From Sulfurospirillum tamanense (lineage in GTDB: Bacteria; Campylobacterota; Campylobacteria; Campylobacterales; Campylobacteraceae), in the NCBI RefSeq assembly GCF_016937535.1, contig NZ_JAFHKK010000001.1, forward strand, positions 62,001 through 126,000: DNA of 64,000 nt, in the 5' to 3' direction. The position numbers and the translations under genes were made by a program. This document shows positions 7,538 through 15,831 of this stretch, piece by piece (the stretch's first letter is position 1; each line of letters opens with the position of its first letter). The notes beneath the pieces were generated by a model. It made no database searches. It was not told the DNA's origin and saw nothing but the letters and a program-made list of their open reading frames with translations.

Positions 7538-10240
7538 CTATAAGCTAATTATTTCGATTTGATTTTCACCCACATAAAAAAGCCGCGCTTCTACCGGTTT
7601 ATGGACAATGGACGCCACCGCCTCTTTGTATGCGAGCACTTGCTTTTTATGCCCCTCTTCTCCTGCGCGTCCACTTTTGTAATCAATAACGATTACTTTA
7701 TCGTCTCTTTCGACTAACATATCTACCTGCTTTTGCTCCCCTTGGTACATCAAGGGCTGTTCTTTGTGCACAACACCCTCGCCCACCAATGCCACAAACT
7801 CTGGATGGGCAATAAGCCCCTTAATCCGCTTCTCAAGCCCCTTCCACGCCATCTCACCTAGGGCACCATAGCGCCCTCTTAGGCGCAAAAGCGCGGGGAT
7901 AACCCATGAAGGTTCAAACGCAGGCATCCACTCAAGGGCCTCGTGCAATGCTTGCCCAAAAAGCCGCGCCTCCATTGCACCGTCTTCCTTTTCCTCTTGG
8001 GATTTTTCCTTAGTTTGAGAGCCTAACGAATGAAGCTTTAAGGGCTTTTGCAAAGGCTCAAAAGGAGCATGAGCTGACTGCGAACTGGGCAAAATTTCTC
8101 CTCGCGCGCACGGAGTGAGCCCAAGGCTTTCAAATACAGATTTTTGGGATTTTTGAACCACCACAAGGCCTGTACGTCCACGGGTTAGGGCCACATAATG
8201 CGCATTGAGTTGGTCTTCTTTTTGGCGCTCTTTTTCTTTGGTTTTAGCTAGCCCATACAAAGCATCAACGTGTTCACGTTGCTTTTGCACATAAGAAATT
8301 CCCGTCAGTCGTGACCCCTCATAAGAAAAAAGTAACGGATCGCGGTGGGTGTTTTCTCCCTTGAGGCGGTCACACACAACCGCGTAGCCAAACTCTAATC
8401 CTTTGGATTTGTGTACCGTTAGAACCTTGACTCCCACACTCTCTTGCATGGGGGCTTGCGCGTCAAAGCGCTCCAAATCAAACAAAAACGCTTCGATGTC
8501 TTCATAGCGCCCAACCGCTTCTAAAAAAGCAATTATCCAAAGATGAGAGCCGTCCAAACCCAAATACTCCACCATCTGGCGAAACACAATCTCCAGCGGC
8601 CCCTCAAACCTAAAAATACGCGGCTTTGCCTCACTTTGGCTTAGTGCTAGTGTTTCGTGCCAAAACAATGGCGCCTGAAAATAACTGTACTTGGCGCACG
8701 CAATAAGTGCTTGAACGAAAGGAATATCACAAAGCCTGAGGGTAGCGTGGGTGTTTACATGTAAAGTAGGATAGGCTTCTTGCAAAGCCTCTTTGATAGC
8801 GCTTGCATCGTCGTTAGTTTGGGTTAAAACCGCTATTTCTTCATCGCGTACCCCTTTTTTCAACAAAACGCCTACTTGCTCCACTACTCCCTCAAGAGGG
8901 CTGTCTACTTGAACAACCTGCACCATTCCACCCAAGACATGGCTTGGGGTTGCCTGGGGCGTGTAGTGAGGCAGTACATTTTCAAACACTTCGTTCACAA
9001 AAGCAACCACCTCAGGCTTACTGCGGTAATTGGTACGCAACGCCTCCACAGGCACATCAAACCGCGATGCCGCCTCGTAAAATAGTGCTCCAGAACCCCC
9101 ACGAAACCGATAGATAGACTGTTTCACATCGCCCACATAGAAAAAACTTCGCGCCTCTTTAACACCCACTCCCGCGATAATCTCTTCTACCAATGGTGCC
9201 AAAATCTCGTACTGCGCCACATTCGTATCTTGAAACTCATCAATCAACAAATGTTCTACCATTCCATCGAGACGAAAATACAAAAAATCGCGCTCAAGCC
9301 CCTCATGTAACAACCGATACACACTATTGGTCACATCCGTAAAGGTGAGCTCATTGCGCTCTTTGGCCACACCCATGCGCACCTGCTTGTAAATCTCAAA
9401 CAGTGCCATCAACTCGCCTAGCAAAAACCCTTCCCGTTGTTTTGCGTAAGCGCCATAAGCGTCTTTAAGGGCTTCAAATGCTCTTTCAAGCTCTGGCGTG
9501 TGAAGTTTTTTATAATCCCAATAATCCAAGCTCTCCTTCGCCCAAAAGCTTTTCTCCAATAAGCCCCTAAGGGTTGTGGGAGCAAAAGGACTTAAAGAGC
9601 GTGGTGTTGCCTTGGCTTTTTCCAAAAATGCGTACAGCGCCCCAGCCGCCTCTAGCACCTCATGGTCGCTGGGGTAAGGGGTCGGGGGAAACGTTAGGGC
9701 AGCCAGCTCGGACTCTTTTTCATAAAGCATTCCAAAAAGCGAAAAAATATCGTTGCGTGACAACCTAAGCGCGGCAGCAAATTTAACCAACGCTTCTTGC
9801 TTGCCCTCTTTTTCAACCTTAATCAAAAAGGCCTCCAAAAGTGCCACCATTTCAGGCTGCGCCCCGATGGAAAAATCGGGCAAAATCCCATGGTGAAGCG
9901 AAAACTTACGCAAAATTCGCGCCACGTACGCGTCAATGGTTTCAATGGAGAGTGCCGCATTTAAAAACTTTGGCAAAGCACGCTTTTGCAATGCTAAGAC
10001 CGCTTCTTTATCGCACTCTAATAATGCGCTGAGGGCTTCCCATTCCGCTGGTTTTGAGGCAAGGTCTTCCAAAATCCCCTTTACGCGTTCCTTCATCTCG
10101 TTGGCGGCTTTTTTTGTAAACGTTAAAGCAACGATTTTAGAAGGATGCGCCCCTTGCAAAACCAAAGCAACATACCGCACGCTCAAAGCAAAGGTTTTGC
10201 CACTTCCGGCACTAGCCTCTAGGGCAAGTTTAGGCTTCAT
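7538..10240 (-). CDS. addA: AddA-type UvrD-like helicase with C-terminal nuclease (RecB-like)
   Basis: 900 residues from the ATG at 10240, chosen because AAGGGG precedes it and Walker A (ASAGSGKT, residues 9-16) then sits near the N terminus. Superfamily 1 motifs: Ia LTFTKKAANEMKERV (39-53), Walker B LIDEFQDTN (332-340), GDVKQSIYRFRGG, VLTVHKSKGLEF and the late VALTRGR motif. The end holds a PD-(D/E)XK nuclease with QVDML and VIDYKSG (851-857). With the upstream AddB it should process double-strand breaks for RecA. It starts 3 bp after the addB stop. In Campylobacter the same pair follows the cco region. Confidence 0.9.
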   Translation of the reverse strand: MKPKLALEASAGSGKTFALSVRYVALVLQGAHPSKIVALTFTKKAANEMKERVKGILEDLASKPAEWEALSALLECDKEAVLALQKRALPKFLNAALSIETIDAYVARILRKFSLHHGILPDFSIGAQPEMVALLEAFLIKVEKEGKQEALVKFAAALRLSRNDIFSLFGMLYEKESELAALTFPPTPYPSDHEVLEAAGALYAFLEKAKATPRSLSPFAPTTLRGLLEKSFWAKESLDYWDYKKLHTPELERAFEALKDAYGAYAKQREGFLLGELMALFEIYKQVRMGVAKERNELTFTDVTNSVYRLLHEGLERDFLYFRLDGMVEHLLIDEFQDTNVAQYEILAPLVEEIIAGVGVKEARSFFYVGDVKQSIYRFRGGSGALFYEAASRFDVPVEALRTNYRSKPEVVAFVNEVFENVLPHYTPQATPSHVLGGMVQVVQVDSPLEGVVEQVGVLLKKGVRDEEIAVLTQTNDDASAIKEALQEAYPTLHVNTHATLRLCDIPFVQALIACAKYSYFQAPLFWHETLALSQSEAKPRIFRFEGPLEIVFRQMVEYLGLDGSHLWIIAFLEAVGRYEDIEAFLFDLERFDAQAPMQESVGVKVLTVHKSKGLEFGYAVVCDRLKGENTHRDPLLFSYEGSRLTGISYVQKQREHVDALYGLAKTKEKERQKEDQLNAHYVALTRGRTGLVVVQKSQKSVFESLGLTPCARGEILPSSQSAHAPFEPLQKPLKLHSLGSQTKEKSQEEKEDGAMEARLFGQALHEALEWMPAFEPSWVIPALLRLRGRYGALGEMAWKGLEKRIKGLIAHPEFVALVGEGVVHKEQPLMYQGEQKQVDMLVERDDKVIVIDYKSGRAGEEGHKKQVLAYKEAVASIVHKPVEARLFYVGENQIEIISL

Positions 10241-10242
10241 TC

Positions 10243-12570
10243 TTAACCCCTTCCGCACAAATGCACGTAGGGGCAGTAAGAACACGCTGCACGTTTATCA
10301 GTCTTTTCAAAAGACTCTACAAAACGGTATGCCACTAAAATATCACTAAGTTGCGCAAGTTTTTCCTCCATTCCTTCTTCTTCCACACAGACTCCTTGCA
10401 AAAGGTCATAATACCCCACTCGCTCCACCTCCCCTTGCGTAGATGCTAACATATAGTAAAACTGCATTTGAAAATCCACCATGGTAGCAATGGCTTTTGG
10501 ACCGCTTTTAAGGGTGTTGCCTGTTTTGTAATCAAGCACTTCAAGTCTGCCCGCAAGGTGCTTATCAATACGATCAACTTTTCCCTCAAGATGCACCCCC
10601 TCAAAGATGCTTTTTAAAGACTCTTCTAGCTTCCATGGGTGCCATCCCTTGGCATGGCGTTCTGCTTCATTGGCGCAAAACACCCCAAGACGCTCCCGCC
10701 ATATCTCTTTTTCTAAGCGCCATGAGGCACTGGTGCCAAATGTAGCATCAAGGGCGTGTGCAACAAGGGCCTGATTTTTCACCTCCGAAGCACCAAACTC
10801 AGGATGGGCACACGCTATTTCAAGGGCGCCATGCAGGGCATTGCCTATATCTACTGCCTCAATGCCATCCTTGGGAAGAGGAGGCTCTTTAATGTGTTGA
10901 ATATACCGGTGATAGTAGCGCCGTTTGCACGTTAACAAAACCTTCAAGCGCGTTGCCGAAAGAGGCTTCTCAAAAGGAGCATGGGGGTGAAGCACAGGCG
11001 TTTCTTCGCGAGATTTTTGAGCTACAAAAGGCAAAAGAAGCTGGCTAAGGCTCTCATCATAACGCTCTTTTTTTGTTCTCAGGGCTTGCAAAAAACGCGA
11101 GGGGAGTTTTTCTTCATTCTCCACATAGCCTATTGCTACATGGGAAGCTTGGGTAAAAAGTCGGCTGTAATAATAACGCTGTAATTGCTCTCTGTCTTCC
11201 TTGTCTGGCAACCCTGCATAATGGCGTAAAGTAGAAGAGAGAAACATATCTTTTTCGCTGCGATGAGGCACCAAATCATCATTAAAATCAGGCACAATCA
11301 CCCCTTTAAAATGCACACCTCGGGTCTCTAACACTCCCATCACCGTCACAGGCCCTCCCATCACATCATCCACGCGCATCTTGTCAAGGCGGCGTAAAAA
11401 TAAGGTTAGCGCCTCTGAGAATGTGAGCGTTGGCGCAATCTTAAGAACACGCTCCAAGGAAGCAAGCGCTTCGTGAAGCTGCTCTTTGATGGTGTTTTCT
11501 TCTGCTTCAAAAGAACCAATAAGTGCCACAAAAGTATGAAAGTTTGTGGGTTTTTTCCACTGTTTCTTCCATGCTTCACGCGTGTTTTCTTCAATGCCCA
11601 GCCGCCTCATTCTGTGCAAAGAGGGTTGGGTTGTTTGATGAACATCTTGGGCCTTAGCCCGCAAACGCACTACAAAATCAAGCTCTTTAGCAGGCTTTCC
11701 CATGGCATAATTAAAAACATAGGCACGGTCATACAGGCGCAACAAAGAAGCAAACCCTTCATCAGGGAGTACTACAACAATCTCTTCTGGGGCTAGTCCT
11801 TCTTGCAAAAAACGCGCAACACAATCAAGCACAAACCCTACCTGCAAACTCCGAGAAGCCAACGGATAAACTTTCGCACAAGGAGCACTCAAAGAGCAAG
11901 GTGACGTGCTAAAATCGTCACCGCCAAGTCGAATCTGCGCCTCTTCTCCGATTTTCAAATCAATGCCTCTGGCACGCAAAACTTGTAAGACCTTTTCGTT
12001 ATAAGGCGTTGCCACAAGCTTTACATGTAAGGGCACAAGACGTCCCATCTCCTCCAGTACGCGCCACTCAAAGCTACTCAAGTACCCTTCCAAATGCACT
12101 GTAATAGCTTTACATGTAAAGACAAACGTCTCATCCATACGCGCATAAAGCGGAAAGGTAATGGTATCATATAACCCCTGCGCATCTAGGGCGTGTGTAT
12201 AGTTTTCATACACCTGTTTAAGCAAAGCAAGGTGTTCGGCAAATTGTGCGTAAACATCCGCACCCTCTAAATCTGCAATCGTTTTTTCTTCCGCACTAAG
12301 CTCCTCAAAAAAACGAAACACGTAGGAAGCGTTTTTAACAAAAGCCATAAAATGCTGCGGGATATTAAGAGTTTCAAAGGCATCAAACGCAACAGCTTGC
12401 TGCATCAAAAGAAGACGCATCTCCTCTTCTGCTTGCACTTTACCTTCGACAATTAACGCTTTTTTAAAAAATTCAGCAATGCTCATTGCCTTTGGCAAAA
12501 ATGTGTCTTGAGAAGAAAACGAAGCATAAAAAGAACGGACAGCGCGGTGGGTAGGGAAGATATGAATCAT
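10243..12570 (-). CDS. addB: AddB-type nuclease subunit with Fe-S cluster motif
   Basis: About 775 residues. ATG at 12570 (MIHIFPTHRAVRSFY) is preferred; an in-frame ATG at 12600 lacks any ribosome-binding site. The N-terminal helicase-like part is degenerate, as in AddB. The C-terminal half has the PD-(D/E)XK nuclease elements GKVDRIDKH and LEVLDYKTGN. Cysteines in LLTCKRRYYHRY and at the end (ACSYCPYVHLC) match the 4Fe-4S cluster of AddB nucleases. Partner of AddA. Two TTTACATGTAA palindromes (12020, 12109) are read as HVK and FTCK. A perfect 9-bp hairpin abuts the chosen start. Confidence 0.85.
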   Translation of the reverse strand: MIHIFPTHRAVRSFYASFSSQDTFLPKAMSIAEFFKKALIVEGKVQAEEEMRLLLMQQAVAFDAFETLNIPQHFMAFVKNASYVFRFFEELSAEEKTIADLEGADVYAQFAEHLALLKQVYENYTHALDAQGLYDTITFPLYARMDETFVFTCKAITVHLEGYLSSFEWRVLEEMGRLVPLHVKLVATPYNEKVLQVLRARGIDLKIGEEAQIRLGGDDFSTSPCSLSAPCAKVYPLASRSLQVGFVLDCVARFLQEGLAPEEIVVVLPDEGFASLLRLYDRAYVFNYAMGKPAKELDFVVRLRAKAQDVHQTTQPSLHRMRRLGIEENTREAWKKQWKKPTNFHTFVALIGSFEAEENTIKEQLHEALASLERVLKIAPTLTFSEALTLFLRRLDKMRVDDVMGGPVTVMGVLETRGVHFKGVIVPDFNDDLVPHRSEKDMFLSSTLRHYAGLPDKEDREQLQRYYYSRLFTQASHVAIGYVENEEKLPSRFLQALRTKKERYDESLSQLLLPFVAQKSREETPVLHPHAPFEKPLSATRLKVLLTCKRRYYHRYIQHIKEPPLPKDGIEAVDIGNALHGALEIACAHPEFGASEVKNQALVAHALDATFGTSASWRLEKEIWRERLGVFCANEAERHAKGWHPWKLEESLKSIFEGVHLEGKVDRIDKHLAGRLEVLDYKTGNTLKSGPKAIATMVDFQMQFYYMLASTQGEVERVGYYDLLQGVCVEEEGMEEKLAQLSDILVAYRFVESFEKTDKRAACSYCPYVHLCGRG

Positions 12571-12571
12571 G

Positions 12572-12598
12572 GGCTCACTTTCTTGGGATAAGTGAGCC
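12572..12598 (-). promoter_or_regulatory. Hairpin abutting the addB start codon
   Basis: GGCTCACTT (12572-12580) and AAGTGAGCC (12590-12598) form a perfect 9-bp stem one base before the addB ATG at 12570. No strong Shine-Dalgarno is visible outside the stem, so folding could limit AddB translation. It could also be a weak terminator for the fixH gene, but no T-tract follows. Confidence 0.45.
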
Positions 12599-12612
12599 AT
12601 TGTAGCAAAAAG

Positions 12613-13125
12613 TTACTTGCTTGCAAACACCTCATGGGTCACAAAACCCTCAAATTCATCAATCTGAATTTTACTCAAAAGTTGCCAACGACCTGGCTTG
12701 TCTAACACCACAGGCCCAAAGAAAAACATGCCATTTTCTCCCTTGGAGACATGCGGCTCTTGGTTAAACGCATTGGTATCAGGGCGTGTAATTAAAAGTG
12801 TTACTGTAGCCTCTTCCACGGGTAGCGCACCCACTTTGCGAAGAATCTGCAGGGGAATCTGTGTGGGTTTGTCTATTTCTACTTTCAAAAGAGGAAATAT
12901 TGCTTCAAACTGACCATCAAATACTTGTTGATTGGCGCGCAATTCATTAATGCTGCTATCTACTTGATCGTATTTAGCAAGGTAAGTTTGGTCAAACTGA
13001 ACAGGATTGTCTAGGGCGATTTTCACGGTCCAGCCACACGCCACAATGATAAAAATAATAGCACCAACAATGGCATGAGGCCAAAGATTGCGTTCTTTTT
13101 TTTGTTTAGGTGTTGTTGCGTGCAT
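12613..13125 (-). CDS. FixH/CcoH-like cbb3 oxidase assembly protein
   Basis: 170 residues from the ATG at 13125, supported by AAGGAG upstream and by one N-terminal membrane helix (HAIVGAIIFIIVACGWTVKIA, about residues 16-36). The rest is a soluble periplasmic domain ending in FVTHEVFASK. Size, topology and position after ccoP match FixH-family proteins needed for maturation of cbb3 oxidase. It overlaps the end of the upstream gene by 20 bp, so translation is probably coupled. Confidence 0.7.
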   Translation of the reverse strand: MHATTPKQKKERNLWPHAIVGAIIFIIVACGWTVKIALDNPVQFDQTYLAKYDQVDSSINELRANQQVFDGQFEAIFPLLKVEIDKPTQIPLQILRKVGALPVEEATVTLLITRPDTNAFNQEPHVSKGENGMFFFGPVVLDKPGRWQLLSKIQIDEFEGFVTHEVFASK

Positions 13126-13726
13126 GGCGGTGTTTTCTCCTTCGGTATAAAGCGACACCAACAGCCCATATGAGCGTAGCGTAAACAATGATACGCACAA
13201 TGTTGAGTGTATTTTTATTCCCACTTCCAATAGCGTGGTCCAATGTAATCTTCTGTGTTGCTGCGATTTGCTCCACAATATCCGCATACCCATTCAACAT
13301 TGCTGCGGTGTAATTATCGCTTCCTTTTTTAGTGGTTAAAAGTGGCAAAATTGTCCCTCTCCAAGGGTAAGGACTCAAGATTGCATCCTTATTAAACAGC
13401 GCTTCAACTCCTCCTGAACTAAGAATGTTGACCTGCTTATCTTCTTTTGAGAGCATCAATAGAGCATAAGGAGCGGTAAGCTTAGAGGAAAGCTCTAGCT
13501 CCACATCAGCCATCACTTTTCCTTGCAAAGAGTGAAGTGCCACCAAATAAACATTCACGCCACTTTTTTGGCGCAACTCTTCACCCAAAACATTTATCTT
13601 TTGGACTGCGCGCTCCCCTATAATGCCTTCATTAACAAGCACGCCAGCAGCAGAGAGCACACTGGAAAAAAAGATTAGAGAGAAAGCAGTCACCAAAAGG
13701 CGACCGCTACGTAAAAAAGTGTGCAT
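13106..13726 (-). CDS. TPM-domain-like membrane-anchored periplasmic protein
   Basis: 206 residues: signal peptide (about 1-26), then a roughly 140-residue domain similar to TPM/YgcG proteins (VQKINVLGEELRQKSGVNVYLVAL, YALLMLSKEDKQVNILSSGG), and one C-terminal helix followed by a basic tail RRRKHRHARNN. TPM domains occur in proteins linked to photosystem or respiratory-complex maintenance. The place between ccoP and fixH suggests a role in cbb3 oxidase biogenesis, not shown here. Start ATG overlaps the stop of the 33-codon gene upstream (TAATG). Confidence 0.65.
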   Translation of the reverse strand: MHTFLRSGRLLVTAFSLIFFSSVLSAAGVLVNEGIIGERAVQKINVLGEELRQKSGVNVYLVALHSLQGKVMADVELELSSKLTAPYALLMLSKEDKQVNILSSGGVEALFNKDAILSPYPWRGTILPLLTTKKGSDNYTAAMLNGYADIVEQIAATQKITLDHAIGSGNKNTLNIVRIIVYATLIWAVGVALYRRRKHRHARNNT

Positions 13727-13827
13727 TAGCCAATAAACAATGCGTTAGGAGTAAGCACAGCCCATGCACAAATAAGCGCACTAATAATTAATCCGATGGT
13801 AATAATTTTATCCATATGTTCGGCCAT
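13726..13827 (-). CDS. 33-residue single-helix membrane peptide in the cco operon
   Basis: Short open frame with an excellent ribosome-binding site (AAAGGAG nine bases before the ATG at 13827). Its stop shares one base with the next gene's ATG (TAATG), and it starts 5 bp after the DUF4006-like gene, so spacing is that of a real operon member. The peptide begins MAEHMDKIITIGLIIS and is one hydrophobic helix. Tiny single-helix subunits such as CcoM exist in cbb3 oxidases of Pseudomonas; this could be an analogue. No homology to CcoM is claimed. Confidence 0.6.
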   Translation of the reverse strand: MAEHMDKIITIGLIISALICAWAVLTPNALFIG

Positions 13828-13831
13828 AGCA

Positions 13832-14047
13832 TTACTCCTTTATGACTTTAAGCTTTGCATTGTCTTTGTCAATCATCTTAATCGCTGAGGGATCAGTGAT
13901 AACATAAGGCTTATCCGCCACCGCTTGTTGTGCCACGATTCCCCACCATGTCAAGCCAACCAAAATACTAATGAGCAAAAGGGTGGCAATGAGCATTCCC
14001 GTGATGCCATGTAGTGAAAAAATATGTCTGTTTGTATTTTCCATCAT
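13832..14047 (-). CDS. DUF4006-like small membrane protein
   Basis: 71 residues, one membrane helix (GITGMLIATLLLISILVGLTWWGIV, about 14-38) and a short polar C-terminal tail. Position directly after ccoP matches the small DUF4006 protein found there in Campylobacter. Function unknown; probably part of, or needed for, the cbb3 oxidase. Good AAGGAG upstream; 6 bp from ccoP. Confidence 0.65.
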   Translation of the reverse strand: MMENTNRHIFSLHGITGMLIATLLLISILVGLTWWGIVAQQAVADKPYVITDPSAIKMIDKDNAKLKVIKE

Positions 14048-14053
14048 TACTCC

Positions 14054-14908
14054 TTATTTGGTCAAAGAGAGGATATATGTGCCAACAGCTAACTTCTGAA
14101 CATCAGAGAGACGGCCATCATTAAAGGCAGGCATGTCGCCAATATACCCTTTTTTCCCACGGCTAAGCACCTCAACTGCAAATGCGGGCTTGCCATAAAT
14201 AGTTAAATCCGGCGACATGCCATCCATGCCCTTGCCATCATCCCCATGACACGCTGCGCATGTAGGCCAAAGGGCCTCTCCTATTGAGACCAAGGAGGGA
14301 TTAGCCGATGTGTTTGTCTGGGAAATTTCTTGAGCCATATAAGCAGCAACTGCCTTGGCGCTTGCCTCATCTAGCAACCCTCCAGGCATTTCACCCAAAG
14401 GATAGTTCAAGCCTTTTGCACCATCAAGAATAACCTCAACAATGGCTTTTTCACTTCCCCAGACAGTTAGATCGGTTGCTTTTCCTCCCATGCCATCAGC
14501 AGTAATACCATGGCACGGTGCGCACTGGACCAAATAAACACCCTCACCCATTCCCATAAGCGTGGCTTGGTCTGGGTTGGCCCACTTCTGCTCAAAACGC
14601 GCATTGTGTGCTTGCACCTCTTCGTTGTATTCTCCAATCTGAGAATAGGCGTTCAAGGGATAGCCCACTAAAAAGTACCAAATTGCCCAAACAATTGTCA
14701 AAACAAACACAACAGCCCAACCAAAAGGAGGGGGATTTTTATACTCACCAATACCATCCCAGTTGTGTTCAAGCAACTCGCCTTCGCTTTTTTCGTTGCG
14801 AATTTGCTTAAAATATTTTGCTGCAACAAGCCACGTAGCCAAGATGATTGCAGCCGAACCAATCAGCGATAGCACGTTGACGTTGTCACTTAAATTAAAC
14901 CATTCCAT
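14054..14908 (-). CDS. ccoP: cbb3-type cytochrome c oxidase subunit III (dihaem cytochrome c)
   Basis: 284 residues with two N-terminal membrane helices (about 13-32 and 63-84) and two c-type haem sites, CAPCH at 129-133 and CAACH at 217-221. GEMPGGLLD and GDMPAFNDG supply the axial methionines. It passes electrons from periplasmic donors to CcoO and CcoN. Member of the ccoNOQP operon. Confidence 0.96.
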   Translation of the reverse strand: MEWFNLSDNVNVLSLIGSAAIILATWLVAAKYFKQIRNEKSEGELLEHNWDGIGEYKNPPPFGWAVVFVLTIVWAIWYFLVGYPLNAYSQIGEYNEEVQAHNARFEQKWANPDQATLMGMGEGVYLVQCAPCHGITADGMGGKATDLTVWGSEKAIVEVILDGAKGLNYPLGEMPGGLLDEASAKAVAAYMAQEISQTNTSANPSLVSIGEALWPTCAACHGDDGKGMDGMSPDLTIYGKPAFAVEVLSRGKKGYIGDMPAFNDGRLSDVQKLAVGTYILSLTK

Positions 14909-14938
14909 TTTTAGTGCTCCTCTTTGTAGTTAGCGCTT

Positions 14939-15148
14939 TTAGCATTGTTTGGAAAAGGATTCAACTGGCGTATCGTGAATTTCATCCCTAAGGACGATGT
15001 CTGAATATTTCTCATAACTTTTTCGTCCTGTTTTTTCAGACTTGTACATATGGTACGCATACCCATACATTGCAAAAACAAGAAGAATAGTAAAAGCAAA
15101 ATACCCGTATCCAAGAAGCTCTTTAAGTGTTTCCAATTCCATTGTCAT
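14939..15148 (-). CDS. ccoQ: cbb3 oxidase small subunit CcoQ
   Basis: 69 residues: one helix (LGYGYFAFTILLVFAMYGYAYHMY, about 12-35) then a charged tail RDEIHDTPVES, typical of Campylobacterota CcoQ. CcoQ stabilises the cbb3 complex. Lies 3 bp after ccoO and 30 bp before ccoP. An overlapping frame at 14911-15114 was considered and rejected. Confidence 0.85.
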   Translation of the reverse strand: MTMELETLKELLGYGYFAFTILLVFAMYGYAYHMYKSEKTGRKSYEKYSDIVLRDEIHDTPVESFSKQC

Positions 15149-15151
15149 GCC

Positions 15152-15817
15152 TTATTTTAAGCTATTCATGTAAGCGATAATCGCCACAATTTCTTTGATT
15201 TCGCCGCGCTCAAAAGCATCTTTAACATCCTGATTTCGCATGCTATCGACTACTACTTTTGCTTCAGCAAACACTTGCTCTCTTGCCTCTTCCCATGTGC
15301 CAAGAGCTGGCATTCCCTCAGTGTCATAAGGCACCTTAAACACTTGTTTAACAGTAAAAGCCTCTGCATAAGCTGTTTCAATATCTGCATTGTTTTTAAA
15401 CATGTGTTTATATGCAGGCATGATGGAGCTTGGCACAACAGAAAGCGGATCCCACATGTGGTTCTCATGCCAATCGGTTGTACGGTAGTTTCCTACGCGC
15501 ATAAGGTCGGGCCCTGTGCGCTTTGAACCCCAAAGAAAAGGACGATCATAGGCATATTCTCCACTCAAAGAGTAGTTTCCATACCGGTCTGTTTCAGATT
15601 TAAAAGGACGAATAAGTTGCGAATGGCACGCATTACAACTGTCTTTAATATACACATGACGACCAGCGAGCTCAAGCACACTGTAGGGCTTTCGTGTTTC
15701 TACAGGGCGCGCTTGTTCCGCGAATTGCGGAATAATTTGTACAATGCCCGCGTAAGCAATCACAACAAAAACGGCAACGGCAAAAAAGAAAGGGTTTTTC
15801 TCTAACCAGCTAAACAT
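15152..15817 (-). CDS. ccoO: cbb3-type cytochrome c oxidase subunit II (monohaem)
   Basis: 221 residues, one N-terminal helix (about 9-30) and a haem c site CNACHSQ at 61-67. Conserved downstream blocks include GPDLMRVG and SIMPAYKHMF, whose methionine is the likely axial ligand. 14 bp after ccoN. Confidence 0.96.
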   Translation of the reverse strand: MFSWLEKNPFFFAVAVFVVIAYAGIVQIIPQFAEQARPVETRKPYSVLELAGRHVYIKDSCNACHSQLIRPFKSETDRYGNYSLSGEYAYDRPFLWGSKRTGPDLMRVGNYRTTDWHENHMWDPLSVVPSSIMPAYKHMFKNNADIETAYAEAFTVKQVFKVPYDTEGMPALGTWEEAREQVFAEAKVVVDSMRNQDVKDAFERGEIKEIVAIIAYMNSLK

Positions 15818-15831
15818 AATCCATCCTCCTT

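Noticed and set aside
14911-15114. Second frame overlapping ccoQ, suggesting a frameshifted longer CcoQ
   Set aside because: The 69-residue CcoQ frame has the correct helix and a sensible tail; the other frame starts inside it and reads as composition noise, so no frameshift needs to be assumed.
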